10,185 bases of DNA, from assembly GCA_937926755.1 (NCBI GenBank), contig CALBBA010000075.1:1-10185 (forward strand), written 5' to 3'. A program made the position numbers and the translations under genes. This document shows, piece by piece, positions 6,955-10,185 of the stretch. This DNA is from an uncultured Collinsella sp. (GTDB taxonomy: Bacteria; Actinomycetota; Coriobacteriia; Coriobacteriales; Coriobacteriaceae). The notes beneath the pieces were generated by a model. That model saw nothing but the letters and a program-made list of their open reading frames with translations. It had not been told where the DNA came from and made no database searches. How positions within the stretch are numbered: position 1 is the first letter of the stretch; each line of letters starts with the position of its first letter.

Positions 6955-7539
6955 CTACTCACCTCCCAGCGGCGCGGAGCCCACGTGGGAACCCGGCGCG
7001 ACGTCGTTAATCTCGACGGCGGTGTGGCCGTCGACTTCCTTCATATATAGGTGCACGTTCTCCTCATGCGACGAGGGAACGTTCTTGCCGACAAAGTCCG
7101 GCGAGATGGGGAGCTCGCGGTGGCCGCGGTCAACGAGAACTGCCAGCTCAATGCGGCTCGGACGGCCCAGGTCCATGACGGCGTCCAGAGCGGCGCGAAT
7201 GGTACGGCCCGTATACAGGATGTCGTCCACCAGCACGACGCGTTTGCCGTCGACGCTAAAGGGAATGTTGGTGGCGTGGATCGCGGGAGCGAAATTGGTA
7301 GCGTAGTCATCGCGGTAGAAGCTGATGTCCAGGCTGCCGAGCGGAACGTCGACGCCCTCGATCTCCTTGATCTCCTCGGCGAGCTTCTTTGCCAGAAGGT
7401 CGCCGCGCGTGACGATGCCGACCAGAGCGAGGTCTTCACAGCCCTCGTTGCGCTCGAGAATCTCGTGCGCGATGCGGGTCATTGCTCGATTGACGGCGGT
7501 CTCGTCCATGATGACCGCCTTGGGGGAAGTCGTGCCCAT
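6955..7539 (-). CDS. pyrR: Bifunctional pyr operon regulator / uracil phosphoribosyltransferase PyrR
   Basis: PyrR binds pyr leader RNA when UMP or UTP is high and promotes attenuation; many homologues also make UMP from uracil and PRPP. The product is 194 residues, slightly longer than the approximately 180 of Bacillus PyrR. The PRPP-binding motif VVLVDDILYTGRT (101-113) is complete, and GIVTRGDLLAKKL, SFYRDDY and LAVLVDRGHRELPI also match the family. The ATG at 7537-7539 has a strong AAGGAG four bases upstream. It is the first gene of pyrR-pyrB-pyrC-pyrK-pyrD-pyrF and stands directly behind an attenuator leader it would be expected to read. Its TAG ends a few bases before the probable pyrB GTG, and its last codons supply the pyrB ribosome site. 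Confidence 0.96.
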   Translation of the reverse strand: MGTTSPKAVIMDETAVNRAMTRIAHEILERNEGCEDLALVGIVTRGDLLAKKLAEEIKEIEGVDVPLGSLDISFYRDDYATNFAPAIHATNIPFSVDGKRVVLVDDILYTGRTIRAALDAVMDLGRPSRIELAVLVDRGHRELPISPDFVGKNVPSSHEENVHLYMKEVDGHTAVEINDVAPGSHVGSAPLGGE

Positions 7540-7560
7540 CGATCTCCTTCCTCACATGTC

Positions 7561-7580
7561 TTGACTGCTGACACAGTCAA
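7561..7580 (-). other. Hairpin between the pyr attenuator and the pyrR ribosome site
   Basis: TTGACTG and CAGTCAA form a perfect 7-bp stem with a 6-base loop. Its 5' arm shares two bases with the end of the attenuator T-tract, and its 3' end lies about 11 bases before the AAGGAG of pyrR. It can form only in transcripts that escape termination. It might isolate the ribosome site from the upstream folds or stabilise the mRNA; no role is shown. Confidence 0.45.
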
Positions 7581-7619
7581 AAAAATAGATGCCCGACCGC
7601 TCAAAGCGGACCAGACACC
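7579..7619 (-). terminator. Intrinsic terminator of the pyr attenuator
   Basis: Inner stem CCGCU/AGCGG with a UUG loop (7597-7609). After a U-U mismatch and one bulged G come eight further pairs (7611-7619 with 7588-7595), several of them G-U. UA and then seven T's (7579-7585) follow. The 5' arm overlaps the antiterminator arm by seven bases, so it forms only when the antiterminator is absent. Confidence 0.8.
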
Positions 7620-7693
7620 CACAGGAAGGGCTGCTCTTTGGCAGCAATGAAATTCCATGTGGGTATCTCGTACCCCTTTAATGGTCAAGGGAT

Positions 7694-7699
7694 AGTGTA
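7694..7699 (-). promoter_or_regulatory. Candidate -10 box of the pyr operon promoter
   Basis: TACACT (minus strand) stands seven or eight bases ahead of the point where the foldable leader begins. It matches the TAnnnT core of actinobacterial -10 boxes. No convincing -35 is seen at 16-18 bases. The assignment rests mainly on its position relative to the attenuator. Confidence 0.4.
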
Positions 7700-7792
7700 G
7701 CCAACCTCGAGCTTAATTGCGAGCATAAATACAGAGCAATCCGTAAACGGAGCCCAATGCTCCATAAACCTATATATATTTGTGGGACGAGC

Positions 7793-7821
7793 TTGAAAAC
7801 GCACGCACGAGCTGGCATAAT
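7793..7821 (+). promoter_or_regulatory. Sigma70-like promoter upstream of rpmB
   Basis: TTGAAA (7793-7798), a 17-base spacer and CATAAT (7816-7821) make a near-consensus housekeeping promoter on the plus strand. Transcripts would begin near 7828 and carry a leader of about 160 bases before the rpmB ATG. The 7700-7790 stretch just upstream, between this promoter and the pyr promoter, holds only short inverted repeats (for example GGAGC-CCAAT-GCTCC and CCGT-AA-ACGG near 7741-7763) and no gene that I can support. Confidence 0.65.
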
Positions 7822-7927
7822 CCCCTCTGCTGCACGCAAATCGGATCTACGTCCAGGGCCGTGGCGTGAGCACTATCGCCAAAAGAGGAATATCTCTGTG
7901 TAGATTACGCACAGGGAGCTGCTTCTG

Positions 7928-7936
7928 TGCTATAGT
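7928..7936 (+). promoter_or_regulatory. Extended -10 promoter close to rpmB
   Basis: TGCTATAGT is a perfect TGn-extended -10 box, 55 bases before the rpmB start. The sequence around -35 is poor, as is usual for extended -10 promoters. It would give a short-leader transcript in addition to the one from the promoter near 7793. Confidence 0.5.
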
Positions 7937-7990
7937 TCAGGCTTGTTTGTTAACGCGACATGTTCGTTTGTCGCCCAAGGAGGGTCAGTT

Positions 7991-8179
7991 ATGTCCAAAG
8001 TTTGCGAAGTTTGCGGTAAGCACCCCGTTGCCGGTCGCTCCATCAGCCACTCTCACCGCGTCACCAACCGTAAGTTCCGCCCCAACATCCAGCGCGTCTA
8101 CGTCGTCGTCGATGGTCACCGTCGCAAGATGAACGTTTGCTCCACCTGCCTCAAGTCCGGCAAGGTTGCGCGCTCCTAA
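7991..8179 (+). CDS. rpmB: 50S ribosomal protein L28, zinc-binding form
   Basis: L28 is a small protein of the large ribosomal subunit. The product is 62 residues, normal for the family. It opens with MSKVCEVCGKHPVAGRSISH and contains the typical core NRKFRPNIQRVYV. Two CxxC pairs, Cys5/Cys8 and Cys50/Cys53, make it the 'C+' zinc-ribbon form; organisms with both forms usually replace it by a Cys-free paralogue under zinc limitation. The ATG has an excellent AAGGAGGG six bases upstream; an ATG at 7943 in the same frame has no such site and is rejected. The gene is monocistronic, divergent from pyrR, and closed by a strong terminator at 8251-8280. Confidence 0.96.
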   Translation: MSKVCEVCGKHPVAGRSISHSHRVTNRKFRPNIQRVYVVVDGHRRKMNVCSTCLKSGKVARS

Positions 8180-8250
8180 ATAAGGTCTTACCAACAAGTA
8201 CCTCGGACTCTCCGGGTCAAAGACCTCGCGTTCACATAGAACTTACCAAA

Positions 8251-8280
8251 GGCGTCCTCCCCCACGGAGGGCGCCTTTTT
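8251..8280 (+). terminator. Intrinsic terminator of rpmB
   Basis: GGCGTCCTCC pairs with GGAGGGCGCC (one G-U pair) around a 5-base loop and is followed at once by TTTTT. It lies about 70 bases after the rpmB stop. The 8180-8250 stretch between them holds no further gene. Confidence 0.9.
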
Positions 8281-8281
8281 G

Positions 8282-8310
8282 CACTCATTGGGGACAGACT
8301 TACATGAGTG
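8282..8310 (+). repeat. REP-like palindromic repeat, copy 1
   Basis: CACTCAT and ATGAGTG (7-bp perfect arms) enclose a 15-base middle part beginning TGGGGACAGAC. Together with the three T's behind it, it matches copy 2 with only two differences. It begins two bases after the rpmB terminator T-run. The TTGGGGACAGAC core also forms the ends of the neighbouring transposase element, which suggests that the palindromes are substrates of that transposase family. Confidence 0.8.
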
Positions 8311-8314
8311 TTTG

Positions 8315-8338
8315 CAGATGTCAAAGGAATCATAGCCC
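8315..8338 (+). repeat. Copy of an internal RAYT gene segment between two palindromes
   Basis: These 24 bases equal 8752-8775, inside the RAYT gene, except for one base (8328 A versus 8765 G). On the minus strand they read GYDSFDIC against GYDPFDIC at residues 146-153 of the transposase. The copy fills almost the whole 28-base gap between the two REP-like palindromes. Confidence 0.85.
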
Positions 8339-8367
8339 CACTCATTGGGGACACACTTAGATGAGTG
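8339..8367 (+). repeat. REP-like palindromic repeat, copy 2
   Basis: It has the same CACTCAT/ATGAGTG arms as copy 1, with a middle part starting TGGGGACACAC, in the same orientation. Two substitutions separate the copies. A third, partial copy follows at 8372 and forms the left end of the RAYT element. Confidence 0.8.
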
Positions 8368-8432
8368 TTTTCACGCATTGGGGACAGACATGACGCACGC
8401 ATGCGGCGTCCCGATCGGCTCCGGCCCCTATC

Positions 8433-9209
8433 TCACGCTGCATCCTTCCAGCCTGCAGTAGCCTTGGTCACGCTTGTGGCGCCGATACCGGTGATACGGG
8501 CAATTTGCTTGACCGTGAGATGTGCCCGCCTGAGCCTCAGCAGGCAGGCATCGCGTTCGGGGCGTGGCAGGGCCTTGAGCAACGCAGGATCTATGCTCGT
8601 CAGGACTTCGCGCGCAACGAAAAGGGCCTCCTCATCGGGGATCCGCCGGCGCGGAAGAACCTCCACTGACCAGATGCGCCCGGCAACTTTCTTGAGATGC
8701 TCGCAATAGCGACGGGAGCCTCCGACAACATCAAGCATAGGGGCCGCATCACAGATGTCAAAGGGATCATAGCCCAGCTGATACGCCTTATAGCTTGACC
8801 AGCGGTACGCCTCGAGCGAGTCAAGCGCACCCTTCACGGGATTGAGATGAATATAGTCGAGCAACTGCACCGCCTGCGTGTCCGACTCGACCGCGACCCG
8901 CGAATAGCGATTGTCAAACAGATGGCCCGTTCTTCCCGTTTTCCCATTGAAATACTTGGCATACGCCGTCAGCGCGCACTGCATTGCCTTTGAAAGGTTG
9001 TCATATGGGTCATCAACCATCAAATGGAAGTGGTTGTCCATAAGACACCAGGCCAACACCGCCACGTCATGGCACGCAAACCTGTCCGATATGTCCGATA
9101 GGAAACGATAGCGGTCGGAATCATCTTCAAAAATGATCTGTTTGGAGTTACCGCGGTCAAAGACGTGATAATAGCCGGTGAGCGAAATTTCGCGGGCGCA
9201 TCGGGGCAT
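8433..9209 (-). CDS. REP-associated tyrosine transposase (RAYT, Y1/IS200-like HUH family)
   Basis: RAYTs are single-copy HUH nucleases related to IS200/IS605 TnpA; they cut and join single-stranded REP palindromes and are thought to spread them. The product is 258 residues. Visible: the N-terminal LTGYYHVFDRGN (10-21), WCLMDNHFHLMVDD (54-67) with the metal-binding His60-x-His62, a tyrosine region TAYAKYFNGKTGRTGHLFDNRY (81-102) with the likely nucleophile Tyr83 or Tyr86, DYIHLNPVKGAL (118-129), and YRWSSYKAY. A C-terminal helix-turn-helix, LTVKQIARITGIGATSVTKA (231-250), is characteristic of RAYTs. I chose the ATG at 9207-9209 because AAAGGAGAG lies just upstream. That site is perfectly complementary to an upstream stretch. 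The frame is intact, so the gene may be active. Confidence 0.9.
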   Translation of the reverse strand: MPRCAREISLTGYYHVFDRGNSKQIIFEDDSDRYRFLSDISDRFACHDVAVLAWCLMDNHFHLMVDDPYDNLSKAMQCALTAYAKYFNGKTGRTGHLFDNRYSRVAVESDTQAVQLLDYIHLNPVKGALDSLEAYRWSSYKAYQLGYDPFDICDAAPMLDVVGGSRRYCEHLKKVAGRIWSVEVLPRRRIPDEEALFVAREVLTSIDPALLKALPRPERDACLLRLRRAHLTVKQIARITGIGATSVTKATAGWKDAA

Positions 9210-9212
9210 AAT

Positions 9213-9253
9213 CTCTCCTTTCAAAACTGATCAGGCAACACCTAAAAGGAGAG
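9213..9253 (-). promoter_or_regulatory. Anti-Shine-Dalgarno hairpin in the RAYT leader
   Basis: In the minus-strand RNA CUCUCCUUU (from 9245-9253) can pair base for base with AAAGGAGAG (from 9213-9221), which contains the transposase ribosome site. The 23-base loop can add the short hairpins AGG-TGTTG-CCT and CTG-AT-CAG. This fold would hide the ribosome site. IS200 transposase translation is known to be held down by a comparable leader structure. Confidence 0.7.
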
Positions 9254-9386
9254 AAGCAACGCAAAATGCTGAGCCTGTGACCTATTTATATACAATGAAC
9301 GACAAAAGCATGCCCAAAACGACAAAATGACAAATCGATGTCTGTCCCCAATGAGTGAGGCGATGCAGCAGGCAGGTAGTTTTAGT

Positions 9387-9416
9387 TAAAACGCTTCATT
9401 TTATTGAAGCGTTTTA
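9387..9416 (+). other. 12-bp perfect palindrome upstream of adhE
   Basis: TAAAACGCTTCA and TGAAGCGTTTTA enclose a 6-base A/T loop. The A-run before and T-run after a CGCTTCA stem resemble a bidirectional intrinsic terminator. At 50 to 80 bases ahead of the adhE -10 box it could equally be an operator. The rest of 9354-9508 holds the adhE promoter and leader but no gene. Confidence 0.6.
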
Positions 9417-9459
9417 GTGTGCCTTTTACGGGAATCTGACCGTTCGCCGAATAATTTCT

Positions 9460-9468
9460 TGCTATCAT
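9460..9468 (+). promoter_or_regulatory. Extended -10 promoter of adhE
   Basis: TGCTATCAT, a TGn-extended -10 box, lies 40 bases before the adhE ATG. No good -35 hexamer is seen at 17 bases. The leader contains TCTCC (9486-9490), which can pair with GGAGA (9499-9503) across the ribosome site. Confidence 0.5.
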
Positions 9469-9508
9469 GCAAGGCGTAGGGTAAATCTCCGATCGCAAGG
9501 AGACACAA

Positions 9509-10185
9509 ATGGTGAAAAAGTCACCGGAAAACACTACTCCCGCAATTGTGGACAACGTAGAGGCGCTTGAGGCTAAGCTCGCTCAGATGCGAGAGGCCCA
9601 GGCGCTTTTTGCTACGTACACGCAGGAGCAGGTCGACAAGATCTTCTATGAGGCCGCCATGGCCGCCAACAAGGCTCGTATCCCGTTGGCGAAAATGGCC
9701 ATCGAGGAGACCGGCCGCGGCGTTCTTGAGGACAAGGTCATCAAGAACCACTACGCCGCAGAGTACATCTACAACGCTTACAAGAACACCAAGACCTGTG
9801 GCGTTCTGGAGCGCGACGAGGCTTACGGCATCACCAAGATCGCCGAGCCCATCGGCATCGTGGGCGCCGTCATCCCGACGACCAACCCCACCTCCACCGC
9901 AATCTTCAAGACGCTGATCAGCCTGAAGACCCGCAACGCCATCATCATCTCCCCGCACCCGGCTGCCGCCAAGTGCACCATCGCCGCCGCCAAGCTCGTG
10001 CTTGACGCCGCCGTCAAGGCTGGTGCCCCCGAGGGCATCATCGGCTGGGTCGATGTCCCCTCCATCGAGCTGACCAACATGGTCATGCGCGACGTCGACA
10101 TCATCCTCGCCACCGGTGGCCCGGGCATGGTCAAGGCCGCCTACTCCTCGGGCAAGCCCGCCCTGGGCGTTGGCGCCGGTAACAC
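9509..10185 (+). CDS. adhE: Bifunctional aldehyde-alcohol dehydrogenase AdhE, N-terminal part (3' end outside the window)
   Basis: AdhE turns acetyl-CoA into acetaldehyde and then ethanol, reoxidising two NADH during fermentation. I translated 225 complete codons from the ATG at 9509, which has AAGGAG six bases upstream; the frame is open at the right edge. All visible sequence belongs to the N-terminal CoA-acylating aldehyde dehydrogenase domain: a helical start with FATYTQEQVDKIFYEAA, LAKMAIEETGRGVLEDKVIK, then EPIGIVGAVIPTTNPTSTAI, FKTLISLKTRNAIIISPHPA, DIILATGGPGMVKAAYSSGK and PALGVGAGNT. The catalytic Cys and the iron-dependent alcohol dehydrogenase half lie beyond the window, so a stand-alone acylating aldehyde dehydrogenase cannot be excluded. 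The N-terminus carries about 20 extra polar residues compared with E. coli AdhE. Confidence 0.87.
   Translation, partial: MVKKSPENTTPAIVDNVEALEAKLAQMREAQALFATYTQEQVDKIFYEAAMAANKARIPLAKMAIEETGRGVLEDKVIKNHYAAEYIYNAYKNTKTCGVLERDEAYGITKIAEPIGIVGAVIPTTNPTSTAIFKTLISLKTRNAIIISPHPAAAKCTIAAAKLVLDAAVKAGAPEGIIGWVDVPSIELTNMVMRDVDIILATGGPGMVKAAYSSGKPALGVGAGN

Larger units (their letters stand above)
7540..7690 (-). promoter_or_regulatory. PyrR-type attenuator leader (anti-antiterminator / antiterminator / terminator)
   Basis: Three exclusive folds can be drawn in the minus-strand RNA. (1) A putative PyrR-binding loop: CCAU/AUGG (7681-7684/7655-7658), purine-rich bulge UAAAG, upper stem GGGUA/UACCC (7671-7675/7661-7665), loop CGAGA. 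(2) An antiterminator: AGAUACCCACA with UGUGGGUGUCU (7658-7668/7613-7623, 11 bp with one G-U), extended by GGAA/UUCC and GCUGC/GCAGC. (3) A terminator at 7579-7619. Fold 1 uses the 5' arm of fold 2, and fold 2 uses the 5' arm of fold 3. This is the logic known from the Bacillus pyr attenuators, where PyrR stabilises fold 1 and so permits termination. PyrR binding here is inferred from the position ahead of pyrR and from the shape. Confidence 0.82.
8376..9353 (-). mobile_element. RAYT (REP-associated tyrosine transposase) element with 16-bp inverted ends
   Basis: CATTGGGGACAGACAT at 8376-8391 is repeated exactly in inverse orientation at 9338-9353. Extended outward to 8372 and 9357, the ends match over 20 bp with one mismatch. 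Between them lie one transposase gene and its leader. A further hairpin, GACGC...GCGTC with inner CGC/GCG, lies at 8392-8410 just inside the left end. No flanking target duplication is evident, as expected for single-strand HUH transposases. The unit separates rpmB from adhE. Confidence 0.75.

Noticed and set aside
6222..6962. pyrB as a complete but shorter gene ending at 6222
   Set aside because: The frame continues after the TAG with 71 codons of conserved ATCase C-terminus, so the TAG is an interruption and not the natural end.
5847..7010. 387-codon plus-strand open frame opposite pyrB and pyrC
   Set aside because: Antisense shadow crossing two well-recognised genes, with no ribosome site or family resemblance.
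7051..7650. 199-codon plus-strand open frame opposite pyrR and its leader
   Set aside because: It runs through the complement of the pyr attenuator and pyrR, with no motif. The minus-strand features explain the sequence.
7866..8132. 88-codon plus-strand frame starting upstream of rpmB
   Set aside because: It overlaps rpmB in another frame and has no Shine-Dalgarno. rpmB has a perfect one and a complete L28 protein.
8282..8391. CRISPR-like array: three similar repeats with short spacers
   Set aside because: The repeats vary, the third is partial, spacing is uneven, there is no cas gene, and the repeat core matches the ends of the neighbouring RAYT element.
9387..9416. Rex or CcpA operator upstream of adhE
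   Set aside because: The palindrome does not fit the TTGTGAAAT-type Rex half site or the CcpA cre pattern, so I list only the dyad itself.

Overview
The window looks like chromosomal DNA of a high-GC Gram-positive gut actinobacterium of the class Coriobacteriia, most likely Collinsella or a close relative. This is inferred from four things: an actinobacterial-type integration host factor next to gmk and rpoZ, the pyr gene order, a zinc-type L28 and an AdhE. The genus assignment comes from recall, not from a search.

Two minus-strand blocks fill positions 1-7690. The first is a de novo pyrimidine operon, read from right to left: pyrR, pyrB, pyrC, then a hairpin, then pyrK, pyrD, pyrF. It makes UMP precursors from carbamoyl phosphate to dihydroorotate to orotate, and decarboxylates OMP. 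carAB and pyrE are not here. Ahead of pyrR lies a leader with three mutually exclusive hairpins and a T7 tract, a textbook-style PyrR attenuator. The second block starts after a structured 240-bp gap and holds mihF, gmk, rpoZ and thiI, nearly without spacing. thiI runs off the left edge. The pyr-pyrF-mihF-gmk-rpoZ order is the one known from mycobacteria, but thiI stands where mycobacteria have coaBC (dfp).

The main anomaly in the core genes is that pyrB carries a single in-frame TAG at 6222-6224. The frame is otherwise intact on both sides, so the gene is either a very young nonsense allele, a readthrough case or a sequence error.

From 7700 rightwards the picture changes to plus-strand genes separated by an insertion. 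rpmB (ribosomal protein L28) has its own promoters and a strong terminator. Directly behind the terminator are two 29-bp palindromic REP-like repeats, then a minus-strand REP-associated tyrosine transposase (RAYT) gene bounded by perfect 16-bp inverted repeats. The 25-bp spacer between the two palindromes is a near-identical copy of an internal piece of the RAYT gene. The RAYT Shine-Dalgarno is matched by a perfect 9-nt upstream complement, which suggests translational silencing. The window ends inside adhE (plus strand), the aldehyde-alcohol dehydrogenase of fermentative ethanol production.

I see no wholly new multi-gene system. The points most worth a second look are the pyrB amber codon, the transposase-derived spacer between the REP-like palindromes, the RAYT SD-sequestering leader, the PyrR attenuator, and the structured elements between pyrC/pyrK and pyrF/mihF.
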